This document shows positions 28,665-36,730 of a DNA stretch of 64,000 bases, piece after piece. The stretch is from assembly GCA_014529675.2 (NCBI GenBank), contig CP076040.1, forward strand, positions 2,623,894-2,687,893. The letters run 5' to 3'. Position 1 is the first letter of the stretch. Each line of letters begins with the position of its first letter. The stretch is from Opitutia bacterium ISCC 52 (lineage in GTDB: Bacteria; Verrucomicrobiota; Verrucomicrobiia; Opitutales; UBA2995). The notes below the pieces were generated by a model that saw only the letters and a list, made by a program, of their open reading frames with translations, did no database searches and had not been told where the DNA came from. The position numbers were made by a program, and so were the translations under genes.

Positions 28665-29513
28665 ATGAATTCCTCAGACTCGTTTCCCGAAGGCTGGCCC
28701 TTTAAAGCTTATGACAATCATGAGTTTCTCCATGGCCCTGAAGCTCGAACTATCCGTGTTAACTGCGAATTGCTGGAACCCAAGTACCGGTTTCAGGAAC
28801 ATGGCGTGCAAAATACCATCGTCATTTTCGGTTCCGCTCGCACCAAAGCCCCCGAAGTCGCTCAGAAAAACTTGGAGAATCTGGAGGCAACACTGGCGGA
28901 TCGAGAGTCACTGAATCATGAGGAAGAGCAGGAGCTCAAGCTTGCGAAGAGGGACCTCGCTCAGTCCAAATACTACGGAGATTGCCGAGAGCTCGCAAAA
29001 CGTATGGCCACGTGGTCTGAGAGTCTCTCCGATGGTAAGAGCCTGCACATTTGCTCTGGCGGAGGTCCAGGCATCATGGAAGCTGCCAACCGTGGAGCGT
29101 TCGATGCAGGCGCCAAAAATATCGGCCTGAATATCTCCCTCCCCTTCGAGCAACACCACAATCCATATATCTCACCGGAACTGAATTTTGAATTCCACTA
29201 CTTCTTTGTCCGGAAATACTGGTTCCTTTTCTTGGCAAAAGCCCTGGTAGCATTTCCTGGAGGGTTTGGGACTATGGATGAATTATTCGAGCTCCTCACC
29301 CTCACTCAAACCAATAAGCTCGAAGAAGGAGCCCCGGTTGTCCTCTACGGAAAAGACTACTGGACTCGCTTATTTGATTTTGAGGCCCTGGAAGAATGGG
29401 GCTACATCTCGCCAGGTGACTTGGATCTTTTCAAAATCGTCGATTCTGTCGATGAGGCCGAAGCGCATTTGAAAGCCTCTATAGACCAAGACCGATTATT
29501 ACCAAATTCCTAA
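28665..29513 (+). CDS. LOG family nucleotide 5'-monophosphate phosphoribohydrolase
   Basis: A 282-residue member of the LOG/TIGR00730 group, which cleaves nucleoside 5'-monophosphates (cytokinin-type or AMP) to base and ribose 5-phosphate. The diagnostic motif FPGGFGTMDELFE is present, as are IVIFGSART and CSGGGPGIMEAANRGA. It is longer than the plant-type LOG (about 200) because of an N-terminal extension and a helical insertion (about 65-95, rich in Glu/Leu), a form common among bacterial LOG proteins. Not operonic with neighbours. Confidence 0.88.
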   Translation: MNSSDSFPEGWPFKAYDNHEFLHGPEARTIRVNCELLEPKYRFQEHGVQNTIVIFGSARTKAPEVAQKNLENLEATLADRESLNHEEEQELKLAKRDLAQSKYYGDCRELAKRMATWSESLSDGKSLHICSGGGPGIMEAANRGAFDAGAKNIGLNISLPFEQHHNPYISPELNFEFHYFFVRKYWFLFLAKALVAFPGGFGTMDELFELLTLTQTNKLEEGAPVVLYGKDYWTRLFDFEALEEWGYISPGDLDLFKIVDSVDEAEAHLKASIDQDRLLPNS

Positions 29514-29574
29514 CCCTCGACCTTTTTCAAGGCTGGGGTTGATAACTTGGCCGTATCTATTTCAGTAAGAAACC

Positions 29575-31131
29575 ATGGAAATCTCCACGGATCCCGAAAC
29601 AAGAACTGTCCTCATCGTCGAAGACAGCGACGCCGACCGATCGCGCTACCGCAAATTTATCGGAGAAATGACAGCGTTTAATAAACGCTTCTTGGAAGAG
29701 GAATCAGGTGAGGCCGGCCTAAAGCGCTACGGACAAGAGCCGATTGATTGCATCCTCCTCGACCTGCATTTACCCGACATGGATGGTTTGGAATTCCTCA
29801 AACGGTTTCATAAGGCACATGGCCGAGACGTCTGCCCCATCATTATGTTAACCGGCCGCGGCAGCGAGGCAGATGCCGTAAAAGCCCTTCAAGCAGGTGC
29901 TCACGATTACCTCTCCAAATCAGATTTGACCGCGGAAAACCTCAACCGCGCTTTGGAAAATGCGATCGATAAGGTAAACCTCCACAAACGATTGGAGAAT
30001 CAGCGCATTGACCTGGAAGTTAAGAATACCCAACTGCAGGTCATGACCGACCAGTTGGAAAAACTGGTGGAAGAACGCACCCGCAATCTCATCATTACTA
30101 ACGAGCGACTACTCGTTGAGATTGAAGAACGGCGCAAGGCGGAGAGACAAGTTCGAGAAAGTGCCCGTTTCAATCGAATGATCATGGACGCCAACCCAGC
30201 CTTTATCGCCTACATGGACGAGGAGGATTGCTATCGCTTTGCCAATCAATACTACCAGAAAATTTTTCAATGCACAGAGGAAGATTTGCTGGGTAAGTCG
30301 ATGAAGGAGCACTTGGGGGATGCTTTCCGGGAGCAACGAGAAGCGGCACTGAACGGTGAAGCTCAAGACTTTGAGCACCACCGCACCGATGAGGACGGCC
30401 ACACAGAATGGTATCACATCATGCTAACTCCACATACGGGCGCCTTCGGAAAGATGCTCGGTTACTTTATCGTGGGCATGGATGTCACTCGCCAGAAACA
30501 CAACGAGGATTACATACAGCGTTCTTTGGACGAAAAACAGATCCTCCTCCGGGAAGTTCACCATCGGGTAAAAAATAACCTGCAAGTGATTCAAAGCCTC
30601 CTACGCATGCAAGGGCGAGAATCACAAAGCGCCGCGTTGGTCCCGATGCTTCGAGAGAGCCAGAACCGCATCCGTTCGATCGCCCTGATCCATGAGCAGC
30701 TCTATAAACAGGATGATGTCTCGGAAATCGATCTGGCCGATTACCTGAAACTATTGCTCCGTCAGGTATTTCGAACGTTTGAGTTCGGCCCCAAACGCAT
30801 TTCCAGCCAGGTAGAGTTTAAGGACATTTACTTGAGCCTCACCAAAGCCATTCCCTGCGCGCTGATTGTGAATGAGCTGGTTACCAATTCTATTAAATAT
30901 GCGTTCGAAAACTCAGAAGATGGCGAGATCCGCATTTTAGCGGAGACCAAGGATGATAAGCTTACATTGATCGTCCGCGACAATGGCTGTGGTTTCAGTG
31001 AAGACATTGACATCGATGCGAGCGAAACCCTGGGCCTGAAAATCGTCAGAACTCTCACTCGACAGATTGGTGGCCAACTGGAAATCAATTGCGACAATGG
31101 AGCTCAATTTAAACTGGTTTTCGAACCTTGA
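29575..31131 (+). CDS. Hybrid sensor: receiver-PAS-HisKA_2 histidine kinase
   Basis: A 518-residue cytosolic kinase. Residues about 10-130 form a receiver domain (VLIVEDSDADRS; phospho-Asp in CILLDLHLPDMDG). A coiled-coil linker follows (about 135-195), then a PAS domain (about 200-320), then a HisKA_2 dimerisation domain with LREVHHRVKNNLQVIQSL (phosphoacceptor about His330) and a HATPase_c domain (IVNELVTNSIKYAF, DNGCGF). No membrane segment. The receiver at the N-terminus suggests it is itself switched by another kinase. The next gene, 84 bp downstream, encodes a receiver/PAS protein that is the obvious partner. Confidence 0.9.
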   Translation: MEISTDPETRTVLIVEDSDADRSRYRKFIGEMTAFNKRFLEEESGEAGLKRYGQEPIDCILLDLHLPDMDGLEFLKRFHKAHGRDVCPIIMLTGRGSEADAVKALQAGAHDYLSKSDLTAENLNRALENAIDKVNLHKRLENQRIDLEVKNTQLQVMTDQLEKLVEERTRNLIITNERLLVEIEERRKAERQVRESARFNRMIMDANPAFIAYMDEEDCYRFANQYYQKIFQCTEEDLLGKSMKEHLGDAFREQREAALNGEAQDFEHHRTDEDGHTEWYHIMLTPHTGAFGKMLGYFIVGMDVTRQKHNEDYIQRSLDEKQILLREVHHRVKNNLQVIQSLLRMQGRESQSAALVPMLRESQNRIRSIALIHEQLYKQDDVSEIDLADYLKLLLRQVFRTFEFGPKRISSQVEFKDIYLSLTKAIPCALIVNELVTNSIKYAFENSEDGEIRILAETKDDKLTLIVRDNGCGFSEDIDIDASETLGLKIVRTLTRQIGGQLEINCDNGAQFKLVFEP

Positions 31132-31214
31132 TTAGAGTTGAAACCCGACTCCGGATACGGTTTAAATCTGGTACAATCAAATATGTTCCCCAGCTTAGCA
31201 CTTTCACTTTTCTC

Positions 31215-32342
31215 ATGACGAAAGCAAAAATACTGATCGTTGAAGACGAAGGCATCACAGCCGAAGACATCAAGGACTACCTAAAAAGCCTGGATTATGA
31301 CGTGCTCGCAATATGCAGTACAGGAGAAGACGCCATAGAGAAGGCCCGTGAGCTTACACCCGATCTGGTTTTGATGGATATCATGCTGGCTGGCGTTGTG
31401 GATGGCATTCAAGCGGCCGAGATTGTTAGAGAACAATATGGCATCCCCGTCGTCTACCTGACCGCCTACTCCGACCCACAAACCCTGGAACGAGCCAAGA
31501 TCACGGAACCCTATGGCTATGTGCTCAAACCCTTTGATCAACGTGACCTGCAGATTGCCGTTGAAATAGCCCTTCATAAGCACTCCATGCTTAGCAAAAT
31601 CCAGGAGAGTCAGCGCTGGCTGTCCACTACAGTAGCGAGCGTGCATGAAGCTTTGATCGCTGTAGATTCTTCCTACCGAATTTTGACTATGAATCAGGCC
31701 GCCGAGCGCCTGACCGGGTGGAAGGCCTCAGATGCTACCGGTAGAATTTACACCCAAGTTTATACCACCTGTGATGCTCATACAGGCGAAGACCTCCCAA
31801 CTCCCATCCATATGGCTTTGGAAACCTGCGAAACCGTCCGGCGTCATGGAGAAGCTGTTTTGGTGGCACGTGGCGGAAAAGTTTTTACGGTAGACGAAAC
31901 GGCTTCACTCATTCTCGACGAAATCAAAGGCGTACAAGGAGCAGTCATGGTCTTTCGGGATGCGAGCGATCGTATCGAAACGGAGACAGATTACCGGGAC
32001 GATGTGGTTCCCGCAGTATTAGATTCTCTGGCGGCTCTGTTGGTGGTCACGGACGCGGAAGGCAGAATCATTCGCCTTAACTCAAAGGCACTCAGCGTTA
32101 CCGGCCTCGAAAAAGGGGAAGCAGTCGACAAGTATTTCTGGGAACTCTGTAGCAACGAGAAAGATTCAGCAAAAACATCAGAGTCGTTCAAGAGCTTGAA
32201 CGGCACGGATGACGAAATGAGTTTCGATTGCAGCTGGAATACAAAATCCGATGGAGATATAAAAATCCGTTGGTGCAACTCAGCGATCCGTGAGGATTCG
32301 GATGAGATCAGCTACATTCTCTGCACTGGCATCGGAATGTAG
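31215..32342 (+). CDS. Response regulator with receiver and two PAS-like domains
   Basis: The start is put at ATG 31215 because the receiver begins there (ILIVEDEGITAEDI); the frame is open to 31128 but that extension has no domain. 375 residues. The phospho-Asp lies in LVLMDIMLAG, Lys in YVLKPF. A PAS domain follows (TVASVHEALIAVDSSYRI) and a second PAS-like domain nears the C-terminus (LAALLVVTDAEGRIIRLN). No DNA-binding, cyclase or kinase output domain is present, so signalling must be through protein contact. Probable partner of the kinase directly upstream. Confidence 0.85.
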   Translation: MTKAKILIVEDEGITAEDIKDYLKSLDYDVLAICSTGEDAIEKARELTPDLVLMDIMLAGVVDGIQAAEIVREQYGIPVVYLTAYSDPQTLERAKITEPYGYVLKPFDQRDLQIAVEIALHKHSMLSKIQESQRWLSTTVASVHEALIAVDSSYRILTMNQAAERLTGWKASDATGRIYTQVYTTCDAHTGEDLPTPIHMALETCETVRRHGEAVLVARGGKVFTVDETASLILDEIKGVQGAVMVFRDASDRIETETDYRDDVVPAVLDSLAALLVVTDAEGRIIRLNSKALSVTGLEKGEAVDKYFWELCSNEKDSAKTSESFKSLNGTDDEMSFDCSWNTKSDGDIKIRWCNSAIREDSDEISYILCTGIGM

Positions 32343-32360
32343 GGCCTAGCGTCCCTTGAA

Positions 32361-33092
32361 TCAACGGGCGGCCAAAGCGGCACCTATAATTCCCGCTTCA
32401 TTTTTCAGCGTAGCCATTCGAATGGGCGTTTTAATACTAATGTACTCCATGAAGAGTTCCGGTCGCTTGGAAATACCTCCGCCAATCACAAATTGATCCG
32501 GCTGAAAGAGGGATTCCATGGCATCCAGGTAGTGATTAAATCGCCGGGCCCACACTTTCCACGAAAGATTGTTTCGTTCGCGCGCAGCATTGGACGCATA
32601 CCACTCACCATCGCCTTTATTCTTAAGGTATAAATGCCCCAGCTCCAGATTAGGCACCAGCACTCCCTTATTTATAAACGCGGTCCCCAACCCTGTTCCA
32701 ATCGTTATAAAAATAACCAAGCCCTGGTTCATTTTTTGACCGCCATATTCGAATTCAGCTATGGCGGCGGCATCCGCATCATTCAGCAAAGTCACCTTTG
32801 AGCCTGTTGCATGGGAGATCAATTCTCCAGCATCCTTACCCATCCATGCCTGAGCAATATTGGATGCCGACAAGGCTACGTTATTTTTAATCGCCGCTGG
32901 AAAACCGACACCAATCTTCCCCGTCCATTCCAGCTTTGAAGCAATCTTGGCAATCTTCAAGGCGACGGCTCTCGGTCGAGCGTATTTTGGAGTCACATAA
33001 CGAATTCGATCGGTTACCAGTTGGCCACGATTGAGATCAACAATCGCTCCCTTAATACCAGATCCTCCTACATCGATGCCCAACACTTTCAT
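32361..33092 (-). CDS. ppgK: Polyphosphate glucokinase (ROK family)
   Basis: Phosphorylates glucose to glucose 6-phosphate with polyphosphate or ATP. 243 residues, the usual PpgK size, starting VLGIDVGGSGIKGAIVD (ROK phosphate loop), with LNDADAAAIAEFEYGG (sugar-binding Asp), and ITIGTGLGTAF. The C-terminal FVIGGGISKRPELF is also typical. ROK members differ in donor; the short length and GGSGIKGA start favour the polyphosphate type over ATP-only glucokinase. With the Pap gene at the window start it suggests polyphosphate is used as an energy store. Confidence 0.85.
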   Translation of the reverse strand: MKVLGIDVGGSGIKGAIVDLNRGQLVTDRIRYVTPKYARPRAVALKIAKIASKLEWTGKIGVGFPAAIKNNVALSASNIAQAWMGKDAGELISHATGSKVTLLNDADAAAIAEFEYGGQKMNQGLVIFITIGTGLGTAFINKGVLVPNLELGHLYLKNKGDGEWYASNAARERNNLSWKVWARRFNHYLDAMESLFQPDQFVIGGGISKRPELFMEYISIKTPIRMATLKNEAGIIGAALAAR

Positions 33093-33156
33093 TTCCTATA
33101 CTTAAGGGCAAACTTATGTGATCAGACCCTCGCATGAGCAACCATTATTCTCTGGT

Positions 33157-33186
33157 AAAAAGAAAAACCGCCGTACGAAAACGGCG
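33157..33186 (-). terminator. Rho-independent terminator of the 49-codon membrane protein gene
   Basis: On the minus strand a CGCCGT-TTTCGT-ACGGCG hairpin (33169-33186) is followed by a run GTTTTTCTTTTT. It begins eight bases after the TGA of the small gene at 33194-33343, as expected for an intrinsic terminator. Confidence 0.75.
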
Positions 33187-33193
33187 ATTCGAA

Positions 33194-33343
33194 TCAGGTG
33201 TGGGAAACACTGTCGTTTTTGTCGAACAAATCGACCAACCCGACACTCGCCAGACCCGCAAAGATTAAAATATAAAATCCTGTAATTAGATGCGCGTCAC
33301 TGAGCGCTGAGATACCTTGTGGATTTGTGAAGCCCATTCCCAT
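33194..33343 (-). CDS. Small single-pass membrane protein (49 residues)
   Basis: A 49-codon frame on the minus strand: MGMGFTNPQGISALSD, one hydrophobic segment (LITGFYILIFAGLASVGLV, about 19-37) and an acidic tail (DLFDKNDS). A second ATG two codons in is an alternative start. It ends eight bases before a clean intrinsic terminator in the same orientation, which strongly supports a real transcript. A stem ACCGAAG/CTTCGGT (33349-33369) sits immediately upstream of the start. Family and function unknown. Confidence 0.6.
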   Translation of the reverse strand: MGMGFTNPQGISALSDAHLITGFYILIFAGLASVGLVDLFDKNDSVSHT

Positions 33344-33378
33344 CAGCCACCGAAGAACAACCCTTCGGTCCTGAGGTA

Positions 33379-33717
33379 GTGGTTTATAAGGTCATGGGAA
33401 AGATGTATGCGTTCTCCGCATACGAAACACCGCTCACGGTTAACCTAAAGTGCAACCCTGATCGCTCATTGGAGCTTAGGAGACAGTATGATTCCGTTCA
33501 ATCTGGTTACCACATGAACAAAAAACATTGGAATACCCTGACCCTGGATGGATCGTTTCCCCACTCACTCGTAACTGAGCTGATTCAGCACTCCTATGAT
33601 CTTGTCGTCCAAGGGCTCAGCAAAAAGGACCAAAAGAAAGTAAAAGAAGCATCAACTAAGCCAAGAAACCAGGAGAATGATTGGCATGCTCAATTCCTAA
33701 GGGATATCTCCGAATAA
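33379..33717 (+). CDS. MmcQ/YjbR-family protein, N-terminally truncated
   Basis: The 112-residue frame begins at GTG 33379 with YKVMGKMYAF and contains the family hallmark NLKCNPDRSLELRRQY and GYHMNKKHWNTLTLDGS. MmcQ/YjbR proteins have a double-wing DNA-binding-like fold, mostly of unknown role. The same frame continues upstream as SATEEQPFGPEVVVYK from 33331, which matches the family's TEEQPFGP region, but it has no start codon before a TGA at 33328. The first 15-30 residues expected are therefore lost or out of frame. It is probably a decayed gene, unless the sequence has an error near 33328. Confidence 0.7.
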   Translation: MVYKVMGKMYAFSAYETPLTVNLKCNPDRSLELRRQYDSVQSGYHMNKKHWNTLTLDGSFPHSLVTELIQHSYDLVVQGLSKKDQKKVKEASTKPRNQENDWHAQFLRDISE

Positions 33718-33810
33718 TCCAAAAATCCGATACAGGAATTTTTCTTTCCAGTTCAGGTTTTCTTACTCACTATCCTCTACATCCATTCTATCTATCCGAA
33801 TCCGCAAACG

Positions 33811-34341
33811 ATGATCCAAACCAGTAAAACTAAGGACGGGCGACTCTCTGTCATAGCACGTGTAGGCGTTCAATACATCCATTTTGAGCTCAATGACATT
33901 GGTCAGGAGTGGATTCGACAGCAACCCAGCGAAGAATCTATCACGACTGTGGACATAATCGGATTGGTTCTAGGTGGCCAAGCCCGTGCGACCAACGGTT
34001 CAGCTCACGCTCGCCTACTCAAACGGATCGAAGACGAAAACCAAATTTCACTGGATCTAGACTTCACTCAATCCTTCTTGAGCTGCGACGAAACAGGCCA
34101 GAGAGAAAACCTAAGCCTTTGTCTCATCAATCACGGTCAAGACTACGACCTAAAACTGCTGACAGAAACTGCATCCGGACTTTTCCCCATAGAAACCAAA
34201 ATCGCAATCGAGGAGCTATCCCTCAATCAATTGAAAGACCTTATGGATAAAGGTAACTTCAGTCAGACCAACACGACGGTAAAGCGATTGAAACATTGGT
34301 TCGCCGGTCGCATGGAAATCTGGGGTCTGGCTTACGGCTAA
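33811..34341 (+). CDS. Hypothetical protein, 176 residues
   Basis: No family recognised. The chain is soluble-looking with no signal peptide or membrane helix, a possible C-terminal helix-rich part (SLNQLKDLMDKGNF, then a basic TTVKRLKHWFAGRM end), and a beta-like N-terminal half. Codon use looks like that of the neighbours and no competing frame has structure, so it is probably a gene. It stands alone, followed by a CT-rich tract. Confidence 0.55.
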   Translation: MIQTSKTKDGRLSVIARVGVQYIHFELNDIGQEWIRQQPSEESITTVDIIGLVLGGQARATNGSAHARLLKRIEDENQISLDLDFTQSFLSCDETGQRENLSLCLINHGQDYDLKLLTETASGLFPIETKIAIEELSLNQLKDLMDKGNFSQTNTTVKRLKHWFAGRMEIWGLAYG

Positions 34342-34349
34342 AAAGCCAG

Positions 34350-34470
34350 ACCCACCAGTCTCCCCTTTCACCCCCTCTCCTACTCACCCTGGCTCTCAGC
34401 CTTCCCTTCACTCTCAGCTCCAAGCTCTCTGCTCTCTGCTCCAAGCTCTTGTCTCCTAACTCCCAGCTCT
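34350..34470. repeat. Strand-biased pyrimidine-rich tract with CAAGCTCT/CTCTGCTC motifs
   Basis: The tract on the plus strand is nearly all C and T with recurring short words: CTCTCAGC twice, CCAAGCTCT twice, CTCTGCTC, CCCAGCTCT. It lies downstream of both converging genes (hypothetical and S4 protein). No gene is seen. Read on the minus strand it is a purine-rich GAGCTTGGAG-type satellite. Confidence 0.5.
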
Positions 34471-34474
34471 TCGC

Positions 34475-34885
34475 TCAGAACTCATCCGTCCAATCAAGCA
34501 ACCACTTTTCCAACTCGCGTCGTTGCTTCTTCGTTGGACGCCCCGTTCCTCGATCACGCATAATCAAAGACTGTGCCATGGTTTGAGTCTTGAGCTTATC
34601 GTATTCAGATTCTGGTGTCAGATCTTCGTAGTGTTGAATAGCCTTGGGCGCACCCACACGCCGAGGCAATAAAGCAACAACCTTGAGTGTTCTATTCAGT
34701 CTAGGATATTCGACGACGAGTGTGTCATCTATACGGACGGGCGAAGCCGGCTTGATCACTTGCCCATTCAAATGAACATGACCTGCCTTGCAGGCCGCCG
34801 CAGCCTTGGACCTTGTACGATAAGCGCGGATACACCAAAGCCATTTGTCGATACGCATGGTTTCTTTTGGAACTACCTCAGGCAT
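34475..34885 (-). CDS. S4-domain RNA-binding protein (Hsp15/HslR family)
   Basis: A 136-residue protein. The S4 RNA-binding domain is N-terminal (MRIDKWLWCIRAYRTRSKA, AGHVHLNGQVIKPASPV), followed by the typical HslR tail (DRGTGRPTKKQRREL). Hsp15 recycles 50S subunits carrying stalled nascent chains (established in E. coli). The first frame ATG is at 34885; ATG 34867 (MRIDKW) is the conserved start. Its start abuts the stop of lplA with no gap. Confidence 0.88.
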   Translation of the reverse strand: MPEVVPKETMRIDKWLWCIRAYRTRSKAAAACKAGHVHLNGQVIKPASPVRIDDTLVVEYPRLNRTLKVVALLPRRVGAPKAIQHYEDLTPESEYDKLKTQTMAQSLIMRDRGTGRPTKKQRRELEKWLLDWTDEF

Positions 34886-35812
34886 CTAAAAAATAATCTC
34901 CTCCAACTTCGGGCACACCGATATTACAGAAGTCAGCTTCAAGCTTTCCAATGAAAACGGCCTTCCGGCAAGTGTTTTTGACAACGCGGAATCTTCGCCG
35001 CTCTCCTCCCAATGCACTGCTTCCACATTCCCCTTAACCACCGAGAAAACGAGACAGTCATCCTCAATCGGCAGTCGAAATTTATACTTGGGCGATCGCC
35101 CGACATTCCATTCCCATCGAGAAAACTGCTCTTCCACCAGGGATTGAACCACAGGTCCTGACTGAGAAGGAATTGAGGATCGCACTCCCTCGAAACGAGC
35201 GCAGAGAAAATCGACCCATTGTTCGAGGAAACGTTCCACCTGTCCGGCTTCATCCACATGCTCCATCAAATTCTCAACCGGACTTCGATAGGACTCCACA
35301 CTCTGTCCACTCACCCGGATTCGTTCGGAAGATAAAGATTCCTCCAGTTTTACCAGATCGCTCGCACAGAGCAGCGTGGCATGATGAAGGAAGCGATCCC
35401 TTTTCAAGGTCTGAGCAGAACCCGATACCTTTCTGCCATCGACCTCCAATCCATTGCGCCCATCCCGTTCCGCATCTACTCCCAAAGATTCCAGGAAAGC
35501 AATCGGTGGTTTCGTCCAACGACAGAATAAGTCATCCGCCACACCTCTGCGTTTCCCAAAGAATGCGGTATTGATATTACCAAGGTCGTGGTAAACCGCT
35601 CCACCTCCACTCTCTCGACGAATGACATCGATCCCATTGCTTTTGCAATAAGTCACATCGACTTCCTTATAAGGATTCTGATTCTTTCCAATGATCACAC
35701 AGGGAGCATTCCGATATACAAGACACCCCTCCCCTTCGCACTGATTCAAAAAGAAAGATTCCAGCCCCAGATTCACCCAGGAATCCGTTACCGGACTGAC
35801 AAACACCTCCAT
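34886..35812 (-). CDS. lplA: Lipoate-protein ligase A
   Basis: Attaches scavenged lipoate to E2/H-protein lysines. The start is set at ATG 35812 (MEVFVSPVTDSWVNLGLE) because homologous sequence begins there; the open frame extends to 35884. 308 residues. Motifs: YRNAPCVIIGKNQNPYKEV, RRESGGGAVYHDLGN (lipoyl-binding) and GRKVSGSAQTL (catalytic Lys). Directly followed by the S4 gene, stop to start. Confidence 0.92.
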   Translation of the reverse strand: MEVFVSPVTDSWVNLGLESFFLNQCEGEGCLVYRNAPCVIIGKNQNPYKEVDVTYCKSNGIDVIRRESGGGAVYHDLGNINTAFFGKRRGVADDLFCRWTKPPIAFLESLGVDAERDGRNGLEVDGRKVSGSAQTLKRDRFLHHATLLCASDLVKLEESLSSERIRVSGQSVESYRSPVENLMEHVDEAGQVERFLEQWVDFLCARFEGVRSSIPSQSGPVVQSLVEEQFSRWEWNVGRSPKYKFRLPIEDDCLVFSVVKGNVEAVHWEESGEDSALSKTLAGRPFSLESLKLTSVISVCPKLEEIIF

Positions 35813-35907
35813 GGGCCGAATTGGAGCTGAGGGATTCACTGGAATCAAGATCTGAATCTGTGAAAACGATGATTGACCGTCCAAGCAATTTTCCTAATTT
35901 CCGACAC

Positions 35908-35938
35908 TTTAATGATGCGGGCGTAGCTCAGTGGATAG
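35908..35938 (+). repeat. Duplicated 5' half of tRNA-Arg
   Basis: Thirty-one bases here are identical to 36027-36057, the leader plus first 22 bases of the tRNA-Arg gene 119 bp downstream (GCGGGCGTAGCTCAGTGGAT and flank). The copy stops after the D-arm and continues into unrelated sequence, so it cannot make a tRNA. Confidence 0.85.
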
Positions 35939-36035
35939 TACCGAGGCGTAAGCCGACATCACCCACTGCGGTTCCGCAGCTCAAACAATCGTTGACGAGC
36001 GAGTATCTCAACCTATTTTGCCTTTTTTTAATGAT

Positions 36036-36111
<76 letters not shown>

Positions 36112-36255
36112 TCCTTCGCCAAGACTATGGATGGCATACCATTTCATCTCACGACCGTTGGACTCTCACCGACGGTATTCCGGTTCAGCTGCGCTGCCCG
36201 GTCATGTCTCGGTAGATGGCGAACCATCCGCCACCAGAACAGCTAGCAGAATTAA

Positions 36256-36426
36256 TTTTTAGTCACTCTGGGAGAGATTGAAACCATAGGCGATCTGAAT
36301 TGGAAACCTTTTGAACGAACCATGACCGGGATCCAGGGATACGTACCGCACGACAGAGAAATGATTACCCCTGTATCACTTTCTAGAGCAGGAGAAATGT
36401 TTCTCGTTTACCCAATGCCAGAATAG
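36256..36426 (+). pseudogene. C-terminal gene fragment of unknown family
   Basis: A frame of 56 codons runs from just after a TAA (36253) to TAG 36426. It reads like the end of an ordinary protein (GEIETIGDLNWKPFERTMT, then PHDREMITPVSLSRAGEM, ending VYPMPE) but has no start at the beginning; the first ATG is at 36322. It is probably the remnant of a gene whose 5' part was lost, in the disturbed region after tRNA-Arg. Confidence 0.4.
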
Positions 36427-36449
36427 GACAGTCTCATGAGTGAAAACCC

Positions 36450-36615
36450 AAACGTATCAAAAAATCGAGATGCGATGAAGAGCAAGGCGCAGATCGCAAG
36501 TCGGCGCGGGAGCGTAGACAACTACGTGACCAAGCGAGTTGCGAACTGGAACGCAGCTTTTCGCGCATGTCGGTGTTAGCCTTCGGAAGCACGTCCATAG
36601 ATACTCACTCTTTCT
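36450..36615 (-). repeat. Candidate dispersed intergenic repeat
   Basis: This stretch has no sensible reading frame but is structured (CGTAG-ACAA-CTACG stem near 36510). Read on the minus strand, part of it (CCGAAGGCTAACACCGACAT, then CTGCGTTCC) resembles 35942-35975 on the plus strand (CCGAGGCGTAAGCCGACAT, then CTGCGGTTCC). Two diverged, oppositely oriented copies of one repeat thus flank tRNA-Arg. The rest of 36112-36730 shows no gene except the fragment at 36256. Confidence 0.4.
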
Positions 36616-36730
36616 GGGATTAATTTTTGTTGAATAGAAATCCATAACTCACTCTTTTTTAATCACTTAAAACCCGTGATTACGATGGCGTTTGAAACTA
36701 TGGGGTAAAGTATCCACTCTTGTCCCGATT

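Noticed and set aside
33328-33330. TGA at the MmcQ 5' end as a selenocysteine codon
   Set aside because: MmcQ is not a selenoprotein family, no SECIS-like hairpin follows directly, and no start codon lies suitably upstream.
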